Source: Favolaschia claudopus
Lineage: Eukaryota > Basidiomycota > Agaricomycetes > Agaricales > Mycenaceae
Reading direction: 5' to 3'
Length of the DNA: 64,000 nucleotides
NCBI GenBank assembly: GCA_037176885.1
Contig: JAWWNJ010000041.1
Location: 1,364,001-1,428,000, forward strand
Shown here: piece by piece, positions 32,604 through 44,814 of the stretch
Position numbering within the stretch: the first letter of the stretch is position 1
Layout of the letters: each line of letters begins with the position of its first letter
Notes under the pieces: generated by a model
What the model was told of the DNA's origin: nothing
The model's input: only the letters and a program-made list of their open reading frames with translations
Database searches by the model: none
Position numbers and translations under genes: made by a program

Positions 32604-33882
32604 AGGCGGAGCGTGGGCGGGTCAGGAGATGGATTGGAAGAGGGAGCAGGGAGAAGGAGCAAGGAGACAACGGGTTTCTGGTACGACGTCAATATTGTTC
32701 GATGAAAATACACGACACTAACATGATCAGAGGTCGTATATCCTGGAACAGAAGTGTACAATAAATTCTTAATCGCCGATTCATTGGGCGAATCGGACGA
32801 ATCTGTGTATGTTGTATATAATATCCGGTCAGTCCACGACGGCGTCCGTTTTTCACTGCAGTGGAATTTAGTATTATGGCACATAAGAGTAAAAAAGCAC
32901 GACGAAAGCGAACCTGTACTTATCCACCTCGCCAATTGAATACTTATAGCTGCACTTGAATCGCCAGAATTCACCCTCGCGCAGACCAATGAATGCGCGA
33001 CTTGCAGGGTTGCGGCGCTCAAGCAGCAATTGGTCATACTCCTTGAGCTCCTCTCGCGAAGTCTCTGATGACAGTGTTTGGCCGAGGACGCTTGACGTAG
33101 CACCTTTCAGAGGGTGCTCTGGCGGAAGAACAACGCGGAAGTTGAGGTCGCCATGAAGAAAGAGATGTGAAGTGTCGTAGAGCGTTGAAGTAAGTTTACC
33201 GTCATTCGCAGGGAACAGCAGCGTGCCCACAATGTGGTGCCAGTCTGCAATGCGGCTGGAGATATTCTCAGCATGGGCAGTGAGATGCGCGCAGACGAAG
33301 CTGTTGTCGTTGAACCGGAGCAATGAAGTCAAAAAAGAAGAAATCCTACGTGAAAACTTCGCCGACACTTCCGTCCTCGCCTGGGACGCGAAACCGCACG
33401 CCTACGGCACCTTTATTGGCCATATAGCCCGGCCCTGAACCGGTCCAGCTAGTATGAACATCGCACGCGGTGCGGGCTACACCTGCGTCGCGTGCGTAGA
33501 CGAGCAAGGCGACACCTCCATTGACAACCTTTGAAATGAGTGCATATCGCTCCTTATTCAGCGAGTTTGCCTCGATTTGCTCGAGGATATGTGCATTGCG
33601 GTTGTTGATTACTTTGGTGGAAAGACCGGAGACTGCAGTATACAGTGAAGACCAAGGTGAGCTCTTGGGGCACTTGAGTGAGTGAATACTAGACGACTAA
33701 CGTCCTAGATGTAGGGGTAGCAATTCTTGGAAGGCTACCGCTACGATGTCGGCTGGACGCTGATGGGAGAGAAAGGTAGAGACCTGAAGGGTTGGGCTGA
33801 GCCAGTCGACAAGGTCCTGAGGAACACCATTGTCGCCTTGTAGGTTGGTGTTGTATGATGCGACCTGAACAAGAAGCGACAT
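32381..33882 (-). CDS. inositol polyphosphate 5-phosphatase with C-terminal membrane anchor
   Basis: Removes the 5-phosphate of phosphoinositides. It starts at 33882 (MSLLVQVASYNTNLQGDNG). Later exons give AVAFQELLPLHL, SGPGYMANKGAVGVRF, FVCAHLTAHAENISSR, LFLHGDLNFRV, the metal- and phosphate-binding segments RTPSWTDRILY and YTTSDHVSVVYF, which together identify the IPPc catalytic domain. The C-terminus is a basic linker and a long hydrophobic hairpin (WWLLTLLGAGSAVIGLFNF then VVGLGAWGWW), suggesting anchoring in a membrane. The last exon lies in the left arm of the inverted duplication and has a second near-identical copy at 35548-35774. Confidence 0.88.
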
Positions 33883-33944
33883 AGCAATTTGACGTCACAT
33901 TCATCCGTTAGTTAAAGTACTTCTATTCTAGTTTACAAGCAAAT

Positions 33945-34767
33945 CTATGCTGGTGGGCCCTTGGAGACATTCAAGTCGCGCAGTTCACCCTTTGCAAGGT
34001 CGTAGACCCAGCCGTGCACCCAGACCTTTTTGTTGTCGGTCCAAGCGTCCACAATGGTTTGCGCCATGCAAAGGTTCTGAACCTGCCTCCTGACATTCTC
34101 CTCGACGATGAGCGGAAGGGCCTCTGCCTTTGGGACACTGGAGAGCTTGAGGGCAGCAACGAGCTTGGTGAGAGGAGTTAGCCACTGGTTGAGGGGTGCG
34201 TCGGGCTCGAGACCGGGGACGATGGTGCACACTTGGGCGCTGGGATTGAAATGCGCGGAATTGGCGGCACCGAAACACGCAGCCGCGCCGCCGCATTCGC
34301 TGTGGCCAACGACGACGACTGTGAAATTAAGGACGGTTGGGATGTCGGTCAAGAATGGAAAGTAAGAGAGAATGCACCGTGTTCTACGCCCAGCGCGTTC
34401 ACTGCATACGTCAACACACTCTGCACACTGTTGTCTTCCAAATGAAATTGGCTGCACAGATCTTGTTCAGAACCAATTGCGTTGACAATGGCAACCAACC
34501 GGAAACCTACTTTGCAATGTTTCTATGCACGAATATCTCCCCGGGTCGAACAGCGGTCACAACAGACTCAGGAACCCTGGAATCTGCGCATCCAATCCAC
34601 AGCAGCTACTTCTCTTAGCATTCCATTCACATCCAGCTTCCAGGAACACATACCTTGGGCGCCTGGCCAGTCGCAGACTTTGCAAAGAACTCGGGCTCCT
34701 GGCTCCTAACGCGCTTGGCCCACTCGGAGTTCAAGGAGAAGAAGTGCGCAAGGTCAGCGTGCGGCAT
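33945..34767 (-). CDS. beta-carbonic anhydrase
   Basis: Interconverts CO2 and bicarbonate. It starts at 34767 ([20 protein letters not shown]). Spliced exons give [20 protein letters not shown] with the zinc Cys and the Asp-Arg dyad, [26 protein letters not shown], then [17 protein letters not shown] with zinc His and Cys. The C-terminal exon reads [38 protein letters not shown] and ends KGPPA. Length of about 235 residues is normal. A TATA-like CTTTATAACC lies about 40 bp upstream. It lies head-behind the 5-phosphatase on the same strand, about 60 bp from its start. Confidence 0.93.
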
Positions 34768-35547
34768 CGGGGGAAACTGCGATGAGAAGAGTCCCGCGTC
34801 CCTATCAGGTTATAAAGAGACTAGCCGCGTCGCATCAGATATCCCTCTTTCCAAGATGGCCGCTCCTTATCGCTGTCAACTCGTCAACTCAGACTGCTAC
34901 CATCACCCGCGTACCGTGTACTTTCCTGGATGCCCGAATTCAATTCCAGGCCCATATGTATTGTGAAGACAATCAGCTCGGGTAAAACGCGCAGTGCTGC
35001 TACATGGCTTATTCGGCCTAACGCTCAGTCACCCCAGTGCGAAAGCAGGTCAGCGGAGTATTTTAACCTTACTCAGTATAGGTTCAGACTCGGCCTTGCC
35101 AGGGTACCATGGAATCATTGTCGGCTTTACTCTACAAGTTCTAACAATATCGACAAGGCGATGCCCCGGACGTCAATTTTCGATCCTAATTCTGGGAATT
35201 GTCTGATTCTTGACCGGTCTACGCCTTGAAGAAGCGCTGTTCTTCTTGAGCGATAAATATGGCTGAGATTGCGGTCATCGGCTTCGGCGAAACTCTTGTG
35301 CAGAATAATAATCCATTGGATGTAAGGCCCCGTCAATTTTCGTTGCCAACGGACAAACGACATGTCTGTGTACCACCCTCGTTTGCTCGGCATACAAAAG
35401 CTTCACTCGCGAATTCGATATCTGCAATAGCATGGAAACTCGAGAGTTCTCTGCAGGCAATTAGAATTGGTTCGGTTGTAACCAGCTTGATGGACCTGTT
35501 GACGGTACTCTGTGAGTCCCTCAATGAAAAACGACATCTTTACCGCC
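34768..35547. other. intergenic spacer between carbonic anhydrase and the right arm
   Basis: Contains the carbonic anhydrase promoter. A plus-strand frame begins at 35259 (MAEIAVIGFGETLVQ) and runs into the right arm; otherwise I see no gene, repeat or RNA. Confidence 0.5.
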
Positions 35548-35774
35548 CGCCACACTATACCTGGGCCCCCGCGCCGTCCCGCCATGCTACGCTGAAGCGC
35601 TACACGGGTCGCATTCTGGACCGGGTCGTCGGTCGCGTCTGGTGGCTCCTCACGCTCCTCGGGGCGGGCTCTGCCGTCATTGGATTGTTTAATTTTGTCG
35701 TTGGACTGGGTGCATGGGGTTGGTGGGCAAGATCTGGTTACAACTTCACGAGGGGAGAGAATGGTGCTGTCTAG
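35259..35774 (+). pseudogene. chimeric frame ending in a duplicated 5-phosphatase tail exon
   Basis: The last about 75 residues (from APSRHATLKRYTGRILDRVV to the stop at 35774) are the same as the membrane tail of the 5-phosphatase at 32381-33882, here on the plus strand in the right arm of the inverted repeat. The first about 95 residues match nothing I know. The fusion is in frame without introns and has no catalytic motif. It is most likely an orphan exon read into flanking sequence. Confidence 0.55.
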
Positions 35775-36371
35775 GTATCAGTTGTTGTAAGTTATCTTGT
35801 TGTTGTACTGGATGTTCCGAACTCGAATAGCTTCGAGTGTTTATGTGCTCGCATCTCTGGTCAAAGCCAGTCTCCTCACTCAAACACTGGCCTGTACTTG
35901 GTGAACAAAAAAGTGGGTGTTGACATTGCTCTTTCAAGTTGTGTGGCTTTGAATTGACAGTCCCATTAAATTCCCTCTTACGCCAACACCGCTTTCTTGA
36001 ATGGGGTAGAAATGCTTCCAAGGGTGCAATGTGAAGTAGACATTTGTTTGATGTTTACTGGAGCCGCCACGTCATGAACTTGATCGGTTCCTCTGCCACA
36101 TTTGTGTGTTCCGCGACCGACACTACATTCTCAATGAGTTAGAAACACTTCCAGCGGCGCGATAGCTCAGCTGGGAGCTCAGCAGCAACTTCAAATACAC
36201 AGGACACACAGTCTCACTTGAGTCTCACACAGTAGAGTTTTGCACTAGTTTTGCGTAAACTCTATTTTTGAGTGCTAGCGTGTTTGGGTGTTCTGTCTGG
36301 GCCCTTTCACCTCCTCATGATGCTAGCAGCCAGGCTTTCAAGGGCGCGATAGCTCAGCTGGGAGAGCAGCA
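35548..36371 (+). repeat. right arm of the inverted duplication
   Basis: Inverted copy of 31763-32603. It holds an orphan copy of the 5-phosphatase last exon (to 35774), its 3' flank, a tRNA-Phe 5' fragment (36156-36177) and the first about 29 bp of the intact tRNA-Phe gene. The intact tRNA suggests this arm is the older arrangement at the tRNA end. Confidence 0.92.
36156..36342 (+). repeat. tRNA-Phe 5' fragment followed by a 165-bp spacer
   Basis: The first 22 bases (GGCGCGATAGCTCAGCTGGG then AG) are the same as the 5' end of the intact tRNA-Phe starting at 36343, with the A box complete; after this the sequence departs (CTCAGCAGCAAC). The spacer shows GTCTCACTTGAGTCTCACAC and TTTGCACTAGTTTTGCG repeats. 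It could be a tRNA-derived short element (SINE-like head) or a duplication left by insertion into the tRNA gene. The same fragment is present in the left arm, in inverse. Confidence 0.6.
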
Positions 36372-36424
36372 GACTGAAGAGAATCGGTATCTGAAGGTCC
36401 CGTGTTCAATCCACGGTCGTGCCA
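36343..36424 (+). tRNA. tRNA-Phe (anticodon GAA), with a short intron
   Basis: The acceptor stem GGCGCGA pairs with TCGTGCC followed by discriminator A at 36424. The D arm reads AGCTCAGCTGGGAGAGC, the anticodon arm AGACTGAAGA, and the T arm CCGTGTTCAATCCACGG. About 8-9 extra bases (GAATCGGT region) follow the base after the anticodon, the standard place of a tRNA intron. A T run (CTTTTT) follows directly as the polymerase III terminator. The T loop is TTCAATC, so the B box is GTTCAATCC. Confidence 0.9.
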
Positions 36425-36705
36425 CTTTTTGTCGCTTTTTACCTTTTTTTTTTCCTTCCACGGGCCAACACAGTGTATATATATCCATTGACGCCCGTGC
36501 ACGCCAAGTACCTAATTATGACGGACAATGGGCCGGCTCGCGGAATTGCAGATCATGCAAGCTGGTATCGTAACAGTGGCGGACACCACCGTAATGTTTG
36601 GAGAATGAAACATAGAACGCGATGTCAAGAAAGCCTTTGTTCAGATAGTGGATACATTTGATGTTGCTGTATTGTACACAAGTGCTAAGATATTCCGGAA
36701 AATCA

Positions 36706-39700
36706 TCAATGTAGACGTGAGCCATTAGGTGCGGATCGATAAATACTCGTAGCAGGAGAATCAAAAATGAATGCGTCTAATTCAGAATCAGAGTCGGAGT
36801 AGTCGTCAGAGTCTTCCGCCGGGCTTAGAGCACCAACACGGAAGACATCACGGAAAGGTGTCTGAGGAATGTCGTTAACCGCCTCGGACGAGATCGACTT
36901 GGCAAGGATGGCCGCCACTCGCGCTTCTAGTCGTCGATTCGGAACATTATACGTCGGTATCTCGGAAGACCTTTCGTCTTCCTGGAAGAAAGTCGTCAAA
37001 TCGTGCAAATTCTGCACAAGGCCACCGAGATCTTCCTGCAACGGACTGGAAGATGCGAGAGCCTCCACCTCGGGCTCGAAATCGATGCGCGAAGGTCGAG
37101 TCGGCATGGAACAGGTATCAAACACCGCCATCATGTTCGATCGGCAGGTATCGCGAAGTGTTTCTGCTTGAACAACACACCACCCAGACACCTCCGGAAC
37201 ACCAAAGACAGTCGCCACAGAGTTGACGTCCTTAGGCATAGTGCGCCCGTGCATACTCATACGCAAGACGTGTTTGGCAGCCAAACCTCCGGACATTGTC
37301 ATTGGCTCTTCGAGCACCTCCAGAGCCTGCGCAGCCAAGTCGGTCTCCAGAAGGCGCAAGAGAGGCATCAGAAGCTCTGACCCGAGCAGTTCTACTGGAT
37401 TCCGAGTTTCGCGCTGCTGGAACAAGAGCTTGAGGATCTGCATCACCGCAACGCGTAACCAGCGCTGCCGGTTCAAGACGAGGCCAAGGAGTAGCGTGAC
37501 TATCTCGGTCCAACAGTCTACACCGTAATGTTCGCGCAGACTGGCTACGGATTGACGAAGAAAGTCGTCTCGCGTTCGGAAGTGGCCCTTGGCAAAAGAG
37601 GTCATGATTTTTTGTATACTCTGGCGTCCGTCCTGCTCAGCAAGAATACTGATATCCTCAGCAAACTCCTTGAGAACCGGGTCGTTGGGAGTGTCAGGAC
37701 TGTAGGCGTGCAAACAGCGTGGAAGCACCAGCGTGTAGAGATCGCGAAGACGACCGCTGGTGGGATCAATGAGACGATCGTCCTGGACTTTGGTCAGAGT
37801 TCGAACAATTTTCATGGTTGCGTCGGAGGTGGTGGACGAACGCATGCCAGTGAGCAATGCAGGCTGTAGATACTCGGCACCATTCCAGCCAAGAGGCCGG
37901 CGCGAGATCAGCAGTTCGGCAGTGGCCTGATCGTCCAGATCCATCCGCGAAAGAAGTGTCTCGAGGATACCCAGGGTCTGAGCAAACTCGTGCTCAACGG
38001 CGGTTGAGAGAGAGGCACATACAGACCAGAACATCTGAGGATACATCGACTGGTCAAGATCAGGCAAAGAAACCATGGCGTGCATTGTGCGCATGATCTC
38101 CGCCGTGAACGACTTGATGTTGTCGTCCGGACCGGAAATTGTGTTGGAGAGACGGCCGAGAAGGAGAGCAAGATCTCCGGGCGTGACGCGAACCATGATT
38201 GCACGGAATATCTGCAGCGACCTGAAGGCGATTGCCCTGATAGAACACGATGTTCCCCAAGATAGAGCTAGCGAACCCCACACCTCTGCCAGCATGGGAC
38301 ACAACGGCAGCATGAAACGTACGACCTCCGCTGAAAGCCATTTCATTTTCGGTTCAACATCGACACTGGTCTCGTCCTCTTTCCAGTACATGGGCTCTGC
38401 CTCCGCCTCAAGAGTGGAGATAGACGCCTTGAGAGCAGTTCTGCTTGGATACAAATGCCGATCGGGTAATTCGTCGTAGCCGGGAGCGCAAGATCGCAAG
38501 ATCTGAAAGAGCATGCGCTGGGCTCGCTCTCGAACGAACAGAATGCGGTGATCCAGATGTGCAAAGACAGCATGGAGCAAGATGGGCAATTGAGTTCTTA
38601 GCTCCCAATAACGCTGCAGTGCGACGTCAGCCAAGAACAACCAGGCAAACTGTGCGGATCCAAGCGAAATTTTGGGCTCAGTGGAGGCGAACAGGTCAAC
38701 AAGGTCGGCCCAAAGCTCCATGTCCTCCTGGTCTGGGAAGGCTAGCTTGTGGTCAATCGTGGGGAGCATTCGAGCTGGTTCAATGACTGAACATAACTCC
38801 TCGAAGATCTGCCGACCAATAGGAGTATGGCAGAGGCACGCAACGATATTCGAAGCGCAGTCAATGAATGCTGCACTGCCAACTTTGTGCGACTGTTCGA
38901 GAAGGAATCTAACAGTGGCGTGACCGTTGGATTGGTGAGGAGGGTCAACCAGCCGGGTCCACAGCAGTGATATTTGCTCGGTATAATTCTGGCCGTAGCG
39001 CAGCATCAGGGCCATCAGATGATACAGTGCCGAGTGACCTTCCCTGGAAAGGCTCGTCTTATCCTCCACCATCAGCTCGATATGGGGGATCCAGGACTCC
39101 AAGCTTTGAAGCAGCTGTAATGGAACAGTCGAAGTCGAGGATGTGTTGTAGAGCTGAGCAAGCCAATGCGCGAACTGCGTGAGAATAGCAGCAGCTTGAG
39201 TCGGATGCTCCACAGCGAGAAAATCGGAAATGAGACGATGAGCATGAACGAAGGTGGCGGAGGCCCGGCTGCAAGCTGTAGATTCGAACTGGGACATTGT
39301 AGTCTGGCCAGCTGTTTGCTGGTGAATAGCCTCAAGCATGTTGAAGGCGTGACGTCGAATGCTTTGAAGAGGGTGACAGAGGTTGGATAAACCCAAACAA
39401 ACGATTTGAGCGAAGGTGAAAGCGTGGGTGTCACCACTGCATACAATGTCGGACAGAACTTCGAAGAAGAGGACGTGGCTAGAATCAGGCTGTTCAGTGA
39501 GGACGAGCGCGCGTCGCAGTGATTCCTCGAGAAGATTCGTATCGTTCGTGTTGGCAACAAGCAGTGCTTTCAATGCCCTCCTAGATATAACGTCGTCAAA
39601 CGGGCCGATGGGGACCAGCAACACGTCACTTACTTTCCACGGGTCTGCGTAGCCTGATCTTGGGACGCAAGAATGGCTCCAAATCGTTGCAGAACATCAT

Positions 39701-42700
39701 GGGCAGATAGAGGTTTCAGGTACTCCGGCGGGGTGCGATCTACAGGGGACTCGGACGTCTGCTCCGACGGGAAGTATGCCTTTTGCTGCACCAAGTGAGA
39801 AATTTGAATACATGAAAATAGAGTGTACTCACGCAGAGGGAAGACAGAGCACCGACAGATGCATAGGAGAGCAGCAGCGTTTCGTTTTGAAACCGCTTCA
39901 CGGACTGGCCGACATCTGTGTCCGACGTGGATGAGGCGGCAGCGGCGGCTCTCTGCATGAGAATGAGACGCTGCTTCACGCCTTCCGTTTGATGCCCAAA
40001 TTGACACCACTCTTCGCAGAGACGATAAAGGGAAAGGTGCATATTTGGCGGTATAAAACGGTCAGAATCAGTAAGTGCAGCTAGACCATCGAACAGACGT
40101 TCAACTGTGCCGCAAAAGTAGCGTCGGAGACGCTGCAATGTGAAATTATCTCGCATGTCTGCAGCCGTCAAAAAGGCTTGTGTATTTCGTACAAACTTCA
40201 GAACGTTAGCCAATGCAGCTTGCCGCCCAGTGGATCGTTGTAACTGCAGATAATGTGCTGTGAGATAGTAAATCCGAGCCACGGCGGAGTAAAGACGCTC
40301 TTGTCGTCGCGTACGGTCCCCGATGGCGGCAGGAGTTGGTCTGAATTTGTCTTCGTGAAATTGACGAGGAGTGAGGACGTTTTGATCTACTGTTAGCGTA
40401 GAGCCCGCTTTGGATCTCGGGTCATCATAGAATTGACGGCCAGCAAGAAGGCTGAGATCATCCAGCAACTGTGAATAGGCGTATACCGGGAAGGAGCTGA
40501 TGCATAGAACAGCCGCGTCGCGGAACGGAGTATATTCAGAGTCCAGGAAGGGAGTGAGATATCTGAACAGACCGCGTGTCGTTGACATGCGTTCCCGTTC
40601 GAAGTTCGCATCCGACGGAGCACGGGAATGGTCTCGCCCAATCTGCGTCACCGCAAGTCGGTTGGACTCGGATAAGGTAGCAGTTGAGCAGAGTATTTTG
40701 AGCCACAGATGCCATTGATCCACGAGCAGCTTGTTGTCCATGACTAAACGTGGGCCATCTTTGTCCATTGTGTTGGGGCTACGATTAGGAAGCCCAGCAG
40801 GAACGCGACTGCTCAACCCAGCGAGGTGTGAAATCGTGGGATGGTATTTAGTGGCAGCGGCGACGACACTGTCTCGGAAGGATGCAACAGCGGGACTCGA
40901 ATGCTCCATACATGAATTCATAAACAGAGGGAGAAGATGCCGCCAAATCTTCCGGTCCTTCTCATTGTTGCTGTCGGCGACACGTAGAGGAATGTCCACC
41001 CGCTTTGATTGCTGCCATTGCTCTAAGCGCGCCAGTTCAGGCTTATCGAGCAATTCCTCGTATCCTTTGAGGTACGACTTGTTGCCGCCCTTGCCATGCA
41101 ACAACTCGACGATCGGCAAATAAGTAACAGGCCGATCTGACGGAGTTTGCTCTGGAGAAGAAATATGGGCGACAAGCAGACCCAGTATTCGCATGACCTT
41201 GACGCCGAGAGCGCGGATATTGGAGGTTTCGGAAGACAGGAGGAAAAGAGCCCCAGATTCGATCTCGTTGCATCGAGTCGCGACGGCCAACTCGTCTTCT
41301 GCAAGAGCCTCCGGTGTACGGTCGATAAGATCCCGAACCCAGAAGTCGACAAGGCTGACCCAGAGATTGAGCAGCATCGGCGATGTTATGAGGAGTTTTA
41401 TGCCTGAGCCCTCGTGAGTGATGCGCTGAGGATCAAAAAGGAACGTCGTCAATCCCGTAACCACTGTCAGGGCAGTTGACCGATCCGACATAAGGCGCTT
41501 GAGAGCTGCAGTAGCAACCTCGCCCACTAGCGGTTCAATGTGTACGACGCCACGAATGAGCATGTTGATAGCATCCGCCGTAGGGATATTAGGATGCAGA
41601 CAACGAGGCCACGATTGGAAGCATGTCTGAAGCAGACTGATCTGCGGAACAAGATGGTTGGGGTACGCGACAGTACCACCTTCTGGATGACGTCGTACAA
41701 TATAGTTGTGCGACTCCTCGTAGGCTGGGTTAATCCGTGCGTATAACCATTGCTCGTCGAAGATCGACATCTGGCCCACGGCATTACTACAAGTTGTGGC
41801 AATTGTGACGAGAGTGGACCCGCATCGCTCAAAGAAGTCTTGCATCCCGGGCTTGGACATGAACGATGGTGACCTGAATTCAGAGGACGTTGGATAATCT
41901 TCCCATGAAGGGAAGATTGAGAAGTCGGTGCATGAGGGCCAGGTTGGCGAGAGAGACTCCTTCTCTATTGTGTGCAGTGAAAGAAGGATCGCTCGGATAG
42001 CAATGGCAGTCCTCTCCGGGGCGAGCTGGACACCGCTGAGACTGGCGGTTTGACTGATGACTGGTTCCTGTATCAATTCTAGACAGAAGTCGCGGCCGAA
42101 TTCGAAGTGACGGGAGAGAACAAAGTGGATGATGTAAATGAACGGTTCAAGATGGTCGTCAGCCGGGAACACGGTGACACGATTGACAGGAAAGAAGTGT
42201 CTGAGCAGTGTGTCCAGTTTCGTGAGGGTTGTTGATGCTGATTCCTGACACCGGTATAGATAAGTCCAAAGCAATCGCAGCATTCCGTTCATGACTGGAA
42301 TGCGATACGGTTTTTCCTTCAAAACAAATAAATGGAAACCGTGAAAGTTGGATTGGAGGTACGCACCTTGACTTTAGATAACGCAGCTTCAAAGCATGGT
42401 ACCCAATTTTTCAAGAAATATGTTTGTGGAGCAACACAAAGAGACGTTATGACCAGAGGGAAAGCCACATGCCAGTATCGCGGTTTCGATACCATTTCCT
42501 TCGCCTTTGGATAAATCAATTCTATTGCTTTCGCCCACTGCGGATTGTTTGTTTCCGCCTGTGCGGTCTGGGAAAAAGATGAGCGTTCGACTGGCAAGTT
42601 GGCTCAAGGACAATTGAACAAACCTTCCCAATAGGATGAAGGAGTTTAACAAGAGTCTCGGCAAATGCCGTTTTCAACCTGAAACCGTGGGCCTGCACGA

Positions 42701-44422
42701 AGGACTTGGAAAGAGATTCTAGGAATTCGGCGCCTTCCTCGAACGCCTCCGGTGGCCAGACCTGCTCAATATGTCAACCAATTAGCAATAAGAGTGAATA
42801 ATATGAACCTTAATCTGAATATGGTTGATTCCCTTCACAAGATTCTCATATTTCATGTCAAGATCTTTTGGTACCTGCCCATGCGCAACAGGACCCAACT
42901 CCGACAAGAAGCGGTCTGTGACACTCACAAACCTAAGCGACTGTGAGCATTTCAGAAACCGTCTAATGAACAGTCACTGACCGAACTTTGGAAATGTGTC
43001 CTAAAAGAGTGGCGTATAATTCGGCATTGGTTCTGTGGTTGGCCGACTGGGCAAGTAGCTTCAGATCCGGTTTTCGGAACTGCTCGAAAGTCGTCTCCTC
43101 CAAACTATATCCCATCGTCTCCCCAAGCGCGTCCTTGGGAATTGATTGCAATACTGCAATGAGCGCGCGGCACATCACATAGATGGACGCTAAAGACTTC
43201 CTTTCGTTCAAAAGGCCGGGAACATCATTTATTCGGATGCGAGATGGACTAGGAGATTGGGCCATATGCGATCTGATCACGTCCGAGCCGACGTTTTCAG
43301 TCTGAGTTCTTCGCCAGCGCATTATAGAATCAACTACAGGCTTTGTGTGCTTCTGCGCAATCTTCCCCAGTGAATCAAGGATATCGTCAAATTTAGGATC
43401 GACCCCCGGACCCATAGAGTCCGCCAATAGTGGTTCATGATCCTAGATGTATTCAATAACGTCTTCGCTTCAGAGATCACCGTAACTCACAAAAGGCTCC
43501 CTCAAGAAAAGATCTATTTTACCTTCAGCGGCGGCGGCAAATCGGATAAATACAGCGTGAAGTGCGTAGTCCGAAGGAGTTTTGGGATCCATGATGACCT
43601 TGTCCTCATCGAAATCGGGCGTTTCGCTTCGGACTGGACCAAACGCATTGGGCACCCGAGGAACTGGTGGAGGCGACGATGAGAAGGGATGGTTCTGGCC
43701 ATAGTCGCTGCCAGGATCTGAGCTATGGAAAATCGATCCTGACTGGGAGTGATGGGACTTTGCATAACCATGTCCTTTGGACTTCGAAGTCGGGGGTCTG
43801 TGCGTGTGCCTTCCTTCACTAGAACCAGGTGTTGGCGGCCTATGATAAGGGGGACTAGTGGTAATAGTACTTTGAGCCATACTAGGCCCGCGAGACAATA
43901 TAGTAGAAGAGTTTAGCGAAGTCGTAGACCGATTGAAAGGATTCTTCAGGACCGGATAGGCTTGGTGATCTATGGGAGGGACGGGAGGAGCATCATTCGA
44001 CTTTCCACCGCTTTTGAAAGCGGCGCGAATGGACGCGAAAGAAGACTTCTTCGTGAACCCAGTTGGCGCTGCAATGGAAGACTGGGCAGAATGGGCGAAA
44101 GGTGTCGATGACTTGGTCGTGTAACGCGTAGATATGGAATGGCCAGAATCCTCAGACGCTACCGAATCGCCTCTGGAATGGGAAGGGAAGTAGGTTCTCT
44201 GGTCGAAGCTGGGTGTAGGGGTGGTTGCGGCTGTGGGTGAATCCTGTCCTGAGCTCGAGCCAAAAGCACCAAACAAGCTATTTCCGCCTGTTCTTCCGAA
44301 GGGAACAGGTGTGTTGTATTCCTCTTCATCGAAATCTGTATGCTGTATTATTGAGATGTTCTGAACCGACTTGCAGTCAACCTACCGGGGATTGTAATTT
44401 GAATGGATGAGCTGAAGCTCAT
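36706..44422 (-). CDS. TAO3: cell morphogenesis protein, Furry/Tao3/Mor2/PAG1 family
   Basis: A very large HEAT-like scaffold of about 2,300 residues, acting with the NDR kinase (Cbk1/Orb6) in the RAM/MOR network for polarised growth and cell separation. Start at 44422 (MSFSSSIQITIP), a first intron, then DFDEEEYNTPVPFGRTGG and a Ser/Pro-rich disordered N-terminus. A first conserved domain is near 43.4-42.5 kb (KHTKPVVDSIMRWR). The middle domain (42.3-39.7 kb) includes NGMLRLLWTYLYRCQES and QISLLQTCFQSWPRCLHPN. The C-terminal domain is a 972-codon exon (39624-36706) with VLFFEVLSDIVCSGDTHAF and RRHAFNMLEAIHQQ. Introns lie near 44.37, 43.45, 42.95, 42.65, 42.35, 39.8 and 39.63 kb. It ends ATSIYRSAPNGSRLH. 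Confidence 0.9.
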
Positions 44423-44814
44423 GGTTAGAACTCAGACGCCTCTGACCCACGCCAGACACCAAAGGTCCAGGAGCACTTGACCAGAAGTGCGATAAGTGAA
44501 TGAGGAGAGCAAGTTCGAGGCCAAAGGACCAGGTATACACTGCCGATCGTCTTCTCGACGCGATCATGATGCTATTCCCACGAAAGTGATGGCGAAGTAT
44601 ATAAAGGCCGCAAAGAGCGTTACAAACTCAAGCAATCTTTTTAGACAGTTCCATGACCTCTACATTTACTCTCTCGAGAGTCACGGCGATTCACGATTGC
44701 AAGAAGGAATTGGCTGGGTATAGAACTTGCTTCATTCTCTTTCATTGTGTAGCGAGTGTCAGACCTCTCCAACAGCCGTCGTTGTTGTGTTTTGTAGTAA
44801 ACAAATACATCTTT
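44423..44814. other. intergenic region
   Basis: Promoter of the Furry-type gene and 3' flank of the SRP receptor gene, both on the minus strand. Nothing else is supported. Confidence 0.5.
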
